64,000 nt of DNA, taken from the NCBI GenBank assembly GCA_023374025.1, contig SIJG01000078.1, positions 575,860 through 639,859 on the forward strand, read 5' to 3'. The DNA is from Heterodera schachtii (Eukaryota > Nematoda > Chromadorea > Rhabditida > Heteroderidae). Both the position numbers and the translations under genes were made by a program. The notes under the pieces were generated by a model. It was not told the origin of the DNA and did not search any database. It was given only the letters and a program-made list of their open reading frames with translations. This document shows, piece after piece, positions 46,860 through 58,663 of this stretch (positions are counted from its first letter, which is position 1; each line of letters begins with the position of its first letter).

Positions 46860-47820
46860 AATTTTCATTACATAAAAACCAAAAATTTGTTCATAAAAAT
46901 AGAACATAAAAATAAAACATAATTTGTTTTAAATTAATTTTTAATTTTATGGTGGTGAATCGTTATTCAAAAACCATCAAAAATCAGCAGGCGTCACTCA
47001 AAAACAACCAAATGGAAAATTTTTGACAAAATTATTAATCAAACTTTTTTAGTCATAAAGTTCTTTGAAAAATAACCCTTTTTTGAATTTTGCATGCTAA
47101 TAGAGAACACTTACAAATTAGAGAGCTATTGAGTGAACTGAAGAATTTGGTCAATTAAACAAACTAATTTTTTTAAATTTAATTTTAATCTTGAAAATTT
47201 TTATTTTTAAGGATACATTTGATTAAAAAATAACAACAGATTTGATAGACTCGAAAAATAATAAAATTTCTCATACAAATTAAAATTTAGTACTTTCTTC
47301 ATCCTACCGTTTATTAGACATGGAGAAATTAATAAATGAGTCATCCTTTTTAAGTATTTGTAATAAAATTTAATTTTCAAATGCCAAATATTATACAATA
47401 AATGAACTTTTGTTGTCTGATACATTTTAAATTCAAATTTTATTCCATTTGTTCATCTCTCTTTTTGAGGTCATAATTTTGCCGTTTTTCAAATTATAAA
47501 TTCTTTAATTTATTCATCGCTCTTTTTGAGGTCATAATTTTGCCATTAATTTATTAGAGTTGATTTAAAAAACTAATAAAAACTGAATGGATTTATTTAT
47601 TCTCTGCTACTTTTATTTTCCTTTCCTTTTCTTTATATACAAAATAATATTTTTATTTAATTTCAATAAGTTTTCTTATAGTTTTTTGGGTTCGAATAGA
47701 CCGAGCTTATTTTACATGTACATATAATAATTAGTTCTTCTTTTTATTTTTTTGCACATAAATTTTTTGATTTTATTTAAGTTTTTATTTATTCAATCTA
47801 TGATGAAATTAGATTTAAAC
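46860..47820. other. AT-rich intergenic DNA with duplicated segments
   Basis: The part 47.43-47.62 kb (TTTTTGAGGTCATAATTTTGC repeats) resembles 53.05-53.35 kb. 47.03-47.15 kb carries a diverged CTAATAGAGAACACTTA core. No gene. Confidence 0.4.
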
Positions 47821-47822
47821 GG

Positions 47823-48170
47823 GACCGGGTAATTTTGGGAAAACCGGGACCAGGAAATGCTTGTGCCACAAAAGTCGGGTCGTCCCGCCGGGTTCAAATA
47901 AAAAGGATGATTTTGAAAATCTGGAAATTGTTTGCCATAATATTTATAATTATTATTTTAAATAATCTTCCAGTTACTGATCAAAATTACGGAACTGCAA
48001 AAATCCGTAACCTCATTATGCGAGGTCCAAAACAATCCGTAATTGCGCACAACCCTGACCGAGTTTTTGAAAATCTTAATCCTGTAGTTTCCAAAAGTCA
48101 TAAAAATGTTCCGATGATATTTCGAGGTCGCTACGCATCCATTTTGATTAATTACGAGCCCCAAAAATAA
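47823..48170. repeat. Block duplicated at 60.76-61.06 kb
   Basis: GGTTCAAATAAAAAGGATGA, CATAATATTTATAATTATT and ATATTTCGAGGTCGCTACGC recur in the same order upstream of copy C. It marks the left edge of the segment duplicated with the F-box-like gene. Confidence 0.7.
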
Positions 48171-48295
48171 GAATTGTTAAAAATTTAATGTATTCCTTAA
48201 GTTATTTTTTAAATTTTATAAAACTCTTTGTGAAAATATTAATTTCAAAATTGTCAAGATTCAATTTATAAGCTCAGGTTGGGCCGGTTCAAAAA

Positions 48296-50592
48296 ATGTC
48301 GGACAACACAACGGAAGCGGAGAGGAGACAAATGGAAAATGAAATGTGTGTGTGTGTTTTGTAGTGTTACACCGGGCAGGGTCTTGGGGCAAAAACCGGG
48401 TCCAGGTATTGCCGTGACGAAAAGTTGGGTTCGGGTCCAGGTTTTTCAAAACTGGGTTTGTGTTCGGGTTCGGGTCCGGGTCCACGTTTTTAACCAAGTC
48501 CGGGTACCTTGTCCAACCGGTGCTAAGAAATTTTGATAATTATATTTGATTAATTTTTCTAAGAATTTTTCCTTCCCCTGTACCTTGGTCAACAATTCGA
48601 CCCACACACCCATGCTTACCAGTGTTTTTGGGCCAGATTGGACCCAGACCTAGGCCAGGTCTTGAAAAAGCCGGGCATCCGGGTCTGGATCGGGTCAGGT
48701 ACCCGGACACATGTAACCCTAGTTTTTTAAATGAAATTTTAAAATTAATTTTGCCATTTTTTCAGTTTCATTTGTGCCGATTGTTGGCTTTCCGTCTTCC
48801 ATTTGCTTCCGCCTTCTCAACTTGGCCTTGGCATCGCACTGCTCAGCCACAGATTTGACTGTTTGGTGGACGAGCACTTCAAAACGCGAAAATGGATGTT
48901 GGGAGTTATTGCGATTGGAAACAAAATTGGAGAAAATGGCAAAAAGGAAATGAAACTTAATCAAAGTGCAAATTTTCGGGAATGGAGAATAGTGCCAATT
49001 CCGCAAAATCCGTTGCCGAATAAATTCATCGGATTTCGACACATTCGGATTAGGTAAAATTGGCCAATTAAAATGTTTTACGATAAATTTCTACCATTTT
49101 CAGATACATTGATTCCAATGTGATTGTTTTTCTCCAACGTTTTCGTTCTTTTTTTGCTTCTCATCGGACAAATTTGTCAATTAAAACAAATAGTGGCGAC
49201 AGCCATTTTTTGGAAAATGTTGTAAAAAACATTTGGCCAATGATCAAAGACAAAATTTGTGCCATTAGTTTTTCGTCTCCCGACGAATTTTGCCGTTTTC
49301 AACAATTGGTGCCGTCCATTCTCAGCGACAATTGTTGTTGTCAATCTCTTCGAGCAATGTTTTTTTACACTGGTGATTTGCCAAATTTTGGCATTTTGCC
49401 AATTTTTGGCGATTTGCCAAATTTACCTGCTAATGGCTGTGCCAATATGTCGACTGACCAATCGGTTGTCAAATGGCTATTATCGCCTCGCGCAGACGGT
49501 GCTCCGAAGGTGCTCCGATACAGTTTCAAAATGAATCAGAAATGTCCGACAAAAATTGACGCATTTAAAAGGGTGACTAATTTAATATTTATTGCTTTGA
49601 AATTTCCCTAATTAAGGCATTTACCAATGCCTTTTCTCGTGCCAATTTCATCGTTTACATAAACTTTCGTTTCTCTGTTTGGAGTATTCGGATTCGTATT
49701 TCGACCTTTGAATTGTTCAACAATTCAACAGGGGAGCGATTGACACTAAAACAGATTTATGATAAGTATGTTATTAATCTTACATTATCAATCATTTGGG
49801 TTCGGTGGAATCACAGTTGGCCAAAAAGCCAAACATAAAATTTAAACTTCAAAATTTTAAATTTAATTTACAATTTTTTCTTCTAATTTTTTTAAATATA
49901 ATTCAGCCATCCTTTCGTGATTTTTAATATTCTTCATTTTTGCTAAAACTTTTGAGAAAATATCTTTAAAAAACATTTTTGTTTACTAATCCGCTCCCTA
50001 GTGATAAGCGTCGCTTTTTGCTGATTCGTTGTCCAATTTCGCGAGATGAGTACAAATGGGCCAAGTGGGAAAGGGAAGCGATTGTTTGGCGATTTGATGA
50101 TCAGTGGAGCCAAATTAATTTGTCAGAAAGTGATGAAGATGATTATTATGATCATTACATCAGTACATGGTTGGTACTAATCGCTAGGGATACGCTTTTT
50201 TGGTTTTTCCTATTTTTCCAGAATTCCCAGTGACCTGAAAAGCACGAAAAACATTTTTTTTCAATTTTATTTTTTAGAACCTAACCCAAAAAATTTCTCA
50301 AAAATTCAACTCCAAAATTTAATTATTTATTTTCTTGACGAGTTGATTGAATAATTATGCATCTCAGTAATGAGCATAATATTTTTTTTTGAAGAAAATT
50401 TTCGATTTTACACTCCTAATTTCATAACTTTTTGGCACCTATTTTGGTGGGTTTTTAAGAACCTAAAAACTAACTATTTTAGCAGTTTTTAGCAGCTAAA
50501 AATGTCATCCCTACTTATCTATTACTTTGTTTTTTTTTTTCATCAATTTGGTGGACACAACGCCAGCAGGTCCAAGTGGTCAGCAGAAGTGA
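48296..50592 (+). CDS. F-box-like protein, copy B (nearly intact)
   Basis: Exons 48296-48345, 48766-49053, 49104-49572, 49617-49765 and 50002-50169 are open with compatible phases: [36 protein letters not shown] (F-box-like helix pair), [73 protein letters not shown] and an acidic [11 protein letters not shown] end. The family expands in cyst nematodes; F-box proteins act as substrate adaptors of SCF ubiquitin ligase, and a role here is only inferred. The expected last exon (50547-50592) lacks the AG acceptor that copy A has (CATCAA instead of CATTAG). The protein may instead read on to a stop near 50233 (FFQNSQ end). Intron 1 carries a MITE. Confidence 0.7.
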
Positions 50593-50779
50593 ATTACCGT
50601 TGCTTTGTCTTTATTTGGATGGGCCCAATCTGAGAAATTTTCAATCCGATTTTAAATACTTGCCCTTTTTCAGCCTATTATTTATTTTATGCTTTCCTTT
50701 ATTTGTTAAACATAATAATAATAATGATTTTAAAATATTATTTTTATAAAAAAAATATAAAAAAATAAAATGTTACTTT

Positions 50780-50885
50780 TTCCTTTTCATTTTTCCTCTT
50801 CCTTTTCCGCTCTCAATTCATCCATTTGTCCTTCAACTCTTCCATTCTTTTTTTGAAATTTGGCATTTTGTTTGCATTTTTAAAT
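50780..50885 (-). pseudogene. Truncated copy of the coiled-coil exon
   Basis: Matches the end of the exon at 46491-46795 (minus-strand AAATTTCAAAAAAAG and GAGAGCGGAAAAGGAAGAGG) with indels and loss of the N-terminal two thirds. A non-functional remnant behind copy B. Confidence 0.6.
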
Positions 50886-51188
50886 CGTGAAAAATTTTTG
50901 TATTAATTACGCATTGGCAGAATCCGAGTCAAAATAGTTATTTTAATCATGGTTGCCGGCTGGGCTCACTTTCAAAGTACGGGCTGAAAATCCTGGATTT
51001 TTAATATATACAATTTAAATTAATTGCATTTTGTTAATCTTTTCCGTTAAAATGGGTTTTTCGTGCATTTGATAAAAGTTTATCAACCGAATCATCTTTA
51101 AAGTGAGAGACACAGAAGAGAATCAAATACATCACAGAAATAATCACGAAGTTGACAAAATAAAAAATAAAAATTCATTTGGTTAGGT

Positions 51189-52866
51189 TCAAAAATCGAT
51201 TTCGCCTTTTTCGTAAAAGGTTAATTTGTTCCATTGATCATCGAATATCCATTCAATCGCTTCCCTTTCCCACTTGGCCCATTTGTGCTCATCTCGTGAA
51301 ATTGGACAACGAATCAGCAAAAGGCGATGCTTATCACTAGGAGCAAATTAGAAATCAAAAAGACAAACGATTTATTATAGCCAATTTAATTTGGCTTTTT
51401 TTGACTGCTCTACCCACAAATTCATCAAAAAAATGGTAAAATTAAATACCAAAAAAAAAGAAGCTAAAATCCCCAAATAATGAATATATTTATATATCTT
51501 TTTTCAAAATATAGAGAAAATTTATTTAAAAAATTCTTCCATTCATTAAACTAAGTAACTAAAACCAAGCAATATTGCTAAAATGATATTCAAAAAGCAA
51601 TTTTGAAAAAAACAAATTAATTTTAAAAAGTATAACAGTTCAAATTTAAATTTCTTTGATCAGCCGCAGTCCCATTAATTCAACTGATTGATATGAAAAT
51701 TATCATACTTTTCACGAATTAGTTTCAATGTCATTTGCTCGCCAGTTCCATTGTTGGACAATTTAAAAGTCGGAATGTTGATCAGATCATCCGAAGGAGA
51801 GTCATCATCATCATTAAGCCAAATGTAAACGATGAAATAGGCACGAGATGACGCATTGACAAATGCCTAAATGTAAAAAAAATGAATAAAATAATGTAGC
51901 TAAAAATTATATATATATATTTAATTTATCTTAGAGATAAAAAATTAATATACAAAAATTTTCTTTGCCCTTTTAATAATTAAATTTATTCTATTAATTT
52001 CTGCAATTAAATAAGCTTTCAAATTGGATTACCGATTCGAACAATTCCATTTGTTGCGTGATTAATTCTTGCTGGTCCGTTGAACATTCACACTGAACCA
52101 CTTTCGGTGGCACATCACAACAATGTGCCGAAAACATCCACTTGGACAGCACTTGTCCATCCGACGCGTTGGCACTATCATCGGCTGGTAAATCGGGCAA
52201 AACATTTTCACAGTAAACGAATTGAAGAGATGGCCAGTAGTCGCTGAGCATTGGAGGAAAATAATGCCGAAATTGGTGAAAATTGTTCGGCATTGAAAAG
52301 CCTTTAATGTTGTTTTTGATCAGTGGCCAAACATTTTGCGCCAAATTTAACAAATATTGACTATTGGACATTTCAATAGTCAAAGTGATTTCACATAAAC
52401 TGAAGACATGTTGAAAAAGGTGGAGAAAAGCGATCACATTTGCATCCAGGTAACTAGAAAGTTAACAAAAAATATAATAATATTTACTAAAATCGGTTAA
52501 TTTACGGGATCCAAATCGTTTGGAAGCCGCTAATTTTGTTGGGCAATGGATTTTGCGGAATTGGCAATGTTTTTCCGGTGCCGTCATAAATAACCATTTC
52601 CGTCCTTCCATTCATTTGTTTTTCATCAATCTCCACATAATCAAGAAGCCATTTTTTATTCCGCAAATGCTCGTTGACGAGGTTCCAAAATTGGAAATTT
52701 ATCTTGGCAATTTTTACAAATGCGGTAGGGCCTTTATGATCGCACATTTTTACTACTTCTTGGCAAAGCTCAATTGGGCTAAAATATATTATTATTTTTA
52801 AAAATAAAGGTAAATTTATTTTAATAAGTATTACATTTTTTTCTTTGGTTCTTGCTGATCGGCCAT
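51189..52866 (-). CDS. F-box-like protein, intact copy F
   Basis: Five minus-strand exons: 52866-52835, 52778-52506, 52453-52033, 51866-51709 and 51336-51189 (TGA). They total 1032 bases, 343 residues, with canonical GT/AG sites and compatible phases. The N-terminus MADQQEPKKK leads into IPIELCQEVVKMCDHKG and FVKIAKINFQFWNLVNEHL, an F-box pattern of helix, turn and Trp/Leu-rich helix. Then follow [63 protein letters not shown] and [19 protein letters not shown]. The C-terminal half is the nematode-specific part of this family. It would act as an SCF adaptor by inference. It is the only copy in the window with no visible lesion, and a likely parental relative of pseudogene copy E. Confidence 0.75.
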
Positions 52867-52899
52867 TGTCCAACAATTAATTAAACAAATTTTAAATAA

Positions 52900-53734
52900 T
52901 TGCTGCTTCAAATAGATCACACTAACCGAATTAAACGGAATAAATTAGATGAATTATCAAAATGGGAGAATTAAATGTTTTTAGAAGTTTTACATTAAAC
53001 AAAAACATGGATAAAAAGAATTATTTATAAAAATTTGCTGTTTGGTACATTTTAAATCCAAATTTGATCTTTTCTGGGGTCATAATTTTGCCGTTTTTTA
53101 AATTCAAATTTATTCAGTTTATTAATCAAATATTATTCTGTTTATAATTTTTGCCGTTTTTCAAATTATAAATTTTATTCCATTTATTCTTTTTTAGGGT
53201 CATATTTTAGCCTTTTTTGAATTATTCAATTTATTGATCAAATATTATTCCGTTTGTAATTTTGCCGTTTTTCAACTCTTTTATGGGGTCATAATTTTGC
53301 CGTTAATTTATTGGCATTGACTAAAAAACGAATAAAAACTGAATGGGTATATTCTCTGCCATTTTTAAATTTTCCTATTCTATTTAATATGTATAAGATA
53401 CAATATTAAAGTTATAATTCCTATTTTTTCTTACTTTTATGTTTGGTTTGGCTGAGCTCATTTTCGATGTCCGCATATTATAATTTGGCTCTTTTTCCTG
53501 TTTTATAATAAGAAGATTTTCAAAAAAATTCCCTATTATAAGTACTATAAAGGAATGGAGTCAGAAATTTTCAAGAAAATAGATTAGAGCTGGAAAGATC
53601 AGTATTGGGACCGGTCAAGTCGAGGAATCTCCGACATCCCGGTTTTTCATTTGTTTTTTTCGCCACAATATTTACCTTTAAAAACAATTAATTATACATT
53701 ATTTTGGCGTTTCATACTATTTTGAATGTTTGTT
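52900..53734. other. AT-rich intergenic DNA
   Basis: Contains repeats of TTTTGCCGTTTTTCAAATTA shared with 47.45 kb. No gene seen. Confidence 0.4.
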
Positions 53735-53739
53735 GCTTT

Positions 53740-53974
53740 TGTTGTGTTCGTTAATTATTTGAATTAACGCCAAAAGATGCTCATTTATTGATCATCATTT
53801 TGACCCTTCGTGTTGTCCATTTAAACCCCCCTTTTCCCCCATTCCGTGCATTCTCCCTCATTCATTTGTTGTTTCCATTTAATTGTGACCCGCTCCCTCC
53901 CTTCGCTGTTTTATTATATTTATTTGTGTGGAATAAATCAATATTATTCCATTGACTGTTGAACGGACACAACA
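53740..53974 (+). repeat. 5' LTR (235 bp)
   Basis: Starts TGTTGTGTTCG and ends GGACACAACA (TG...CA). Contains TATTATATTTATTTG and AATAAA sequences that could serve as promoter and polyadenylation signals. Confidence 0.96.
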
Positions 53975-53979
53975 GTTAT

Positions 53980-53993
53980 TGGCGCAGTCAGCG
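53980..53993 (+). promoter_or_regulatory. Primer-binding site
   Basis: TGGCGCAGTCAGCG lies 5 bases after the LTR. Its start pairs with a tRNA 3' end reading GACTGCGCCA, as in serine tRNAs used by several gypsy elements. The tRNA identity is inferred. Confidence 0.7.
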
Positions 53994-54050
53994 AAAGCAA
54001 AGACGAGCGAAACAAAAGCGGAGAGGACTGACGCAGCAAACAACAATTGG

Positions 54051-54399
54051 AATTGCTAATTCCGAGTTGGAATAGCAATTGCCAAATCGTCTGAGAATAA
54101 AGCTAATTCCCAGTTGGAATAGCAGTTCACCCAGGTGGTGGCATTCTCAATTACTGGTGTTAATCCGAGTTGGATAACAGCCAGACGTCAATCGCAGAAT
54201 TTCAACATTCAATCGTTAATCCGGGACGGATAACAATTGCAATTCACTGTTAATTCGAGTTGAATAACAGTGACCACCCATCATCAGCTTCATTGTTAAT
54301 CCGATTCGGATAACAATTGACAGTCACTGTTAATCCCAGTTGGATAACAGTTGACACTTCATCATCTTTAATTTGATCCTAGTTTGGACAAATTATAAA
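54051..54399 (+). other. Leader array of eight small hairpins
   Basis: Units near 54051-54080, 54101-54125, 54154-54185, 54213-54238, 54245-54272, 54292-54317, 54325-54352 and 54367-54399 each read as a stem, a short loop and the complementary stem, for example GTTAATCC-GAGTT-GGATAAC. Most keep one extra A in the left arm. Stem bases change together (AATCC/GGAT, AATTCC/GGAAT, AATTC/GAAT), so pairing rather than sequence is conserved. Possible roles are RNA packaging or translation; neither is shown. Confidence 0.75.
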
Positions 54400-54407
54400 G
54401 CGCAACA

Positions 54408-56021
54408 ATGGCAGCGGTTGTAAAGGCTGGCAAAGGACCAGGACCTTACACATCTGAAACGTCATGGACAATTTGGGAAGAACGATTTGAGTTTTTCATC
54501 AAACTCCGGGGCATCACTGATGCGGAGACGAAGAAATTGCTCTTCTTTTCGGAGATTGGGCCAATCTACGAAGAGCTTCGCCAAATGGTGTTGCCAGATG
54601 ACGTCCGCGATATGCCAATTGTGGAGATCAAAGCGCTGATGGAGGAACGATTTGGCGAGACGAAGACGATTGCGGCAAAAAGGTTTGAGCTGTTTTCAGC
54701 CAAACAGACGTCAGGACTGTCCATTCGGGATTACTCAATCCAACTTCGGACCTTAATTGCCAAGGCAGAATGGCATAAGGATTCAGTGGACATGTGCCTG
54801 AGCGCTCTCTTCATCAACGGCCTTAAAAACGATTCAATTCGGGCCGAGTTGATAAAGAAGGGAGTGAACGAAATGAAGTTCAAAGATGCCGTTGAAACGG
54901 CGGTGCTTCTCGAGCAGTCCGAATTGGACGCAGAGCAAATCGGTGGGCATAAGAAGGCTGAAGTGGCGAAAGTCTTCGCTCCAAAGGGAGGAAGAAAGAA
55001 TAGCGCACCAACGCAGCAAATGCAATGCCATCGATGCGGGAGGAATGGCCACCGCAACAACGAGTGCCCAAATAAGGACTCAAAATGCCGAAAGTGCGGC
55101 AATGTTGGACACTGGGCTGTGATGTGCAAGACAAAGCAGGGCTCCAATTGGCCAAAGAGGCAAGGGAAGCCGGTACACCAGGTCAACACTGAAAGCCAAA
55201 AAGCATACGACATTGGGACACTGGCCAAGTCTGAAGAGATCAAATCGATTTCAGTGCCACCAGCAATGATAAAACTTCAGCTGGCTAAAAAGGCGACAGA
55301 TTTCGAATTGGACTGTGGCGCAGATGTCACACTCATCTCAAAGGATGATTGGATGTCCATCGGTAAACCGAAACTTGGACAAACTTCGGGATTGATGGCC
55401 TATGGTAAAAAGCCGATCAAAGTCCTGGGATCATTCATGACAGAGGTGGTGTACAACGGCAAAAAAGCGAATGCCGAGATTTATGTCGTCGATGGCGAAG
55501 GCAAAAATTTGTGTGGAAGAGATTTGATCGGTGAATTGCAAATCGATCTGAACAAGGCGTTCGGAATCCGATCAGTCAACGAGATCAAAAGCAAGGCAGT
55601 GAACCCAGAGCTTGGAGCGGTGCTTCTCAAGTACGGCGAGGTCTTCAATGACGGACTCGGCCGATGCACAAGGCAAATTTCGCTGAAATTTAAGCCGGAA
55701 GTGCAATCGAAGAAGTGCAAGCCGCGTCCCGTGCCTTTTGCATTGAGACCCGAAGTGGAGAAGGTCATCGACAAGTGGGTCAAAGATGGAGTGTTGGAGC
55801 AAGTGACAACTTCTGATTGGGCAACACCGCTGGTGATTGTACCCAAAGCCGGAAACAAAATTCGCTTATGTTGCGACTACAAAGTCACCGGTGAACCAAT
55901 GGCTCGACATTCATCAATACCCTTTGCCGCGCCCAGAAGAATTGTTCAGCGTGTTGAACGGAGGCGACAAGTTTTCAAAGCTGGATTTGAAGGAGGCGTA
56001 TCTTCAACTAATGTTGGATGA
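54408..56021 (+). CDS. gag: Retrotransposon gag-protease and start of reverse transcriptase
   Basis: The ATG follows the hairpin array by 8 bases. Residues 1-200 are a gag capsid-like region (GISDAET-type retrotransposon gag; LFFSEIGPIYEELRQM). Two CCHC zinc knuckles lie at about 207-220 (CHRCGRNGHRNNEC) and 227-240 (CRKCGNVGHWAVMC) and bind the element's RNA. An aspartic protease motif is at about 302 (LDCGADVTLI); Cys stands where Ser or Thr is usual. From about residue 437 the frame enters reverse transcriptase (DGVLEQVTTSDWATPLVIV, IRLCCDY). The true frame leaves near 55890, so the last 40 or so residues are out-of-frame and not protein of the family. Confidence 0.9.
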   Translation: MAAVVKAGKGPGPYTSETSWTIWEERFEFFIKLRGITDAETKKLLFFSEIGPIYEELRQMVLPDDVRDMPIVEIKALMEERFGETKTIAAKRFELFSAKQTSGLSIRDYSIQLRTLIAKAEWHKDSVDMCLSALFINGLKNDSIRAELIKKGVNEMKFKDAVETAVLLEQSELDAEQIGGHKKAEVAKVFAPKGGRKNSAPTQQMQCHRCGRNGHRNNECPNKDSKCRKCGNVGHWAVMCKTKQGSNWPKRQGKPVHQVNTESQKAYDIGTLAKSEEIKSISVPPAMIKLQLAKKATDFELDCGADVTLISKDDWMSIGKPKLGQTSGLMAYGKKPIKVLGSFMTEVVYNGKKANAEIYVVDGEGKNLCGRDLIGELQIDLNKAFGIRSVNEIKSKAVNPELGAVLLKYGEVFNDGLGRCTRQISLKFKPEVQSKKCKPRPVPFALRPEVEKVIDKWVKDGVLEQVTTSDWATPLVIVPKAGNKIRLCCDYKVTGEPMARHSSIPFAAPRRIVQRVERRRQVFKAGFEGGVSSTNVG

Positions 56022-58401
56022 TAAAGCCAAGGAATGCTTGACCATTTGCACGCATAAAGGCCTATACCAATTTACGCGTATGCCTTATGGTGTTGCGTCA
56101 GCGCCAGCAATTTTCCAACAAGTGATGGAAGACGTCCTTCGTGGAATCGACGGAGTCGCCGTCTACTTGGACGATATTGTGGTGACAGCCCCCAACGACG
56201 CGGAACATTTGAAAAGGCTGGAAATGACTCTCCAACGCATCCAAAAATTTGGATTGCGTGTCAAAAAGGAAAAATGTTCCTTTATGCAAAACCAAATTGC
56301 TTATTTGGGGCACATCATCGACAAAGAAGGGATTCGAACGTCGCCGGAAAAAGTTGAAGCGATTCAGAAAATGCCAGCCCCCCAAAATTTGAAGGAGTTG
56401 CAGTCCTTTTTGGGAATGGTTGGATATTATGGCAAATTCATTCCGTCAATGGCAACAATTTCTGAGCCATTGAACGAGTTACGCCGATCAGAGACCAAAT
56501 GGCATTGGGGACAACAACAGCAAAAAGCATTCGAGCAGATCAAAATGATGCTGTCGTCGAACGAACTGTTGGCGCATTTTGATCCCAACAAGCCGCTTTA
56601 TTTGGCAACGGACGCATCTGATTATGGAGTCGGAGCGATCCTTTTCCACAAAGATGGAACATCTGGAAAGTTTGGCGTGATTGCATACGCCTCGAGAACT
56701 TTGAGCCCAGCCGAAAGAAATTATGCGCAGATCGAAAAAGAAGGACGTGCAGTAATCTTCGGCGTGGAGAAGTTCAACCAGTACTTGTACGGCAGAAAAT
56801 TCATTCTACAGACTGATCACGAGCCTTTGAAAAGGATTTTTGGACCAAAAGGCGAATTGCCCGTGGTTGCGGCACGACGACTTCATCGTTGGAGTTTGAA
56901 GCTCATGAATTATGACTTCGAAATTGAATATTGTTCAACCAAAAACTTCGGTTACGCCGATGGGTTGTCGCGATTGCCAAGTCCAGAAATTGATCAGGTC
57001 TGTAAAGAAAGCCTTGAGCTGAATGAAATCCAGCAGGAGAGCCAAAATGCTTTGCCGATCACAGTGAAGGACATTGCAAAAGAAATTGGCAATGATTCGG
57101 TGTTGGCAAAAGTGAAAGGTTTTGTGCTCAATGGATGGCCGACAAAGATGGAAGACGAAAAGATTCGCCCATTCTTTCTGGTAAAAGATGAATTGGAGCT
57201 GAACAACGGATGCCTGATGTTGGGATGTCGGACGGTGGTTCCGAACAAATTCCGTGAAAATCTTTTGAAATTGATTCACGCGACGCATCCAGGAATTGTC
57301 CGAATGAAGGCATTGGCCAGGCAAAAAGTTTGGTGGCCGGGCATCGACAAAGACATTGAAAGCATCAAAAAGAAATGCAAAATTTGTCAAACGAATGCGC
57401 CGGAAATGAGGAAAGTCCCTCTCCACCCATGGGAAGTGCCAGAAAAGCCATGGCAGCGACTTCACATTGACTTCTGTGGCCCATTTTTTGGAAAAATGTG
57501 GCTGATCACGGTTGATGCCAAAACCAAATGGCCAGAAGTTGCAATGATGAAAAGCACGACGACCGAGGCAACGATTGAGGCGCTTCGAAAATTGATTTGG
57601 ACCCATGGGTTGCCAGAACAAATTGTGTCTGACAACGGGCCGCAATTCACGTCGAAGGAGTTTGAAGAATTCTGCTCAAAACGCGGAATTGAACGAACGC
57701 TTACGGCACCATACCACCCGCAGAGCAATGGGGAAGCCGAGCGTTTTGTCCAAACATTCAAGAAAGGAATGTCGTTGGTTAAGAAAGACACCAACTGGGA
57801 CAATGAATTGGCGATGAACCAATTCTTACTCAAATACCGAGTAACACCTCATTCTGCAACGGGACGATCACCAGCAGAAATGATGTTCGGCAGAAAGTTG
57901 CGAACACTGCTCGACCTCGTGCGTCCGTCCGAATCGACCAAAATTAAAGGAGGAGAAGAGAAGGCGAAAGAAAATGCTGAAAAGCATGACCAAAAATATT
58001 TGGCTCGCGCCAAAAAGAATTTTGATCGACGGACGTGGAAACGATCATTTAAATCTGGACAAAGAGTTTTTGCCAGAAATTACAGAGACGGTTCGAAGTG
58101 GATGGCAGGCCAAATCATGAGCCAAATAAGTCCATCACTGTTTCTTGTCCGAACAGCCCGTGGGGTTTGGAAGCGGCATTTAGACCAGCTGAAAACGGAC
58201 GAGACGAAGCCCGATCTGGAGAGCAACACCGACGCGGACTCAACATCGTCCAATGGTGATCAGACGGAGGATGAAAAGGACGGAGGACAGCCGACGGACG
58301 TGGATGAAGAGCCGAACGATCCGCCGACTTTGGACAATGCGCCATTGAGAAGATCATCGCGCGAACGAAGGCCCCGACAAATCTTCGACCCCAGCAAGTG
58401 A
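55889..58401 (+). CDS. pol: Retrotransposon pol: reverse transcriptase, RNase H, integrase
   Basis: Continues the reverse transcriptase in another frame from about 55889: YPLPRPEELF, the catalytic YLDD at 56164-56175, and YLGHIIDKEG. RNase H follows (LATDASDYGVGAILF, LQTDHEPLKR), then integrase with an HHCC zinc finger (HATHPG ... CKICQ) and the catalytic triad: Asp in HIDFCG, Asp in SDNGPQFTS and Glu in SNGEAERF. The C-terminus is acidic and ends before the polypurine tract. The break falls inside the reverse transcriptase, far from the usual gag-pol junction, so it looks like a one-base lesion or sequencing error rather than programmed frameshifting. Confidence 0.93.
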
Positions 58402-58419
58402 TCGCTGACTTCAGCTGGT

Positions 58420-58429
58420 GAGGAGGAGA
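58420..58429 (+). promoter_or_regulatory. Polypurine tract
   Basis: GAGGAGGAGA directly precedes the 3' LTR and would prime plus-strand DNA synthesis. Confidence 0.85.
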
Positions 58430-58663
58430 TGTTGTGTTCGTTAATTATTTGAATTAACGCCAAAAGATGCTCATTTATTGATCATCATTTTGACCCTTCG
58501 TGTTGTCCATTTAAACCCCCCTTTTCCCCCATTCCGTGCATTCTCCCTCATTCATTTGTTGTTTCCATTTAATTGTGACCCGCTCCCTCCCTTCGCTGTT
58601 TATTATATTTATTTGTGTGGAATAAATCAATATTATTCCATTGACTGTTGAACGGACACAACA
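58430..58663 (+). repeat. 3' LTR (234 bp)
   Basis: Identical to the 5' LTR except for one T missing from the TTTTATTATATTT region. Confidence 0.96.

Larger units (their letters stand above)
53740..58663 (+). mobile_element. Ty3/gypsy LTR retrotransposon, full length, young
   Basis: The element is 4924 bp between 5-bp target duplications GCTTT (53735-53739 and 58664-58668). The LTRs are 235 and 234 bp and differ by one T in a T-run, which implies recent insertion. Order of domains is gag, protease, reverse transcriptase, RNase H, integrase, so it is Ty3/gypsy rather than copia; no envelope gene is present. It sits between two F-box-like copies in intergenic DNA. Two zinc knuckles and a Ser-tRNA-like primer site suggest the Mag lineage, tentatively. 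Confidence 0.96.

Noticed and set aside
46860..47820. Possible promoter or gene in AT-rich spacer
   Set aside because: No open frame, splice site or conserved block beyond duplicated repeats.
55837..55888. First residues of the second retrotransposon frame as a separate start
   Set aside because: They are out of frame with the family; real similarity begins only near 55889.
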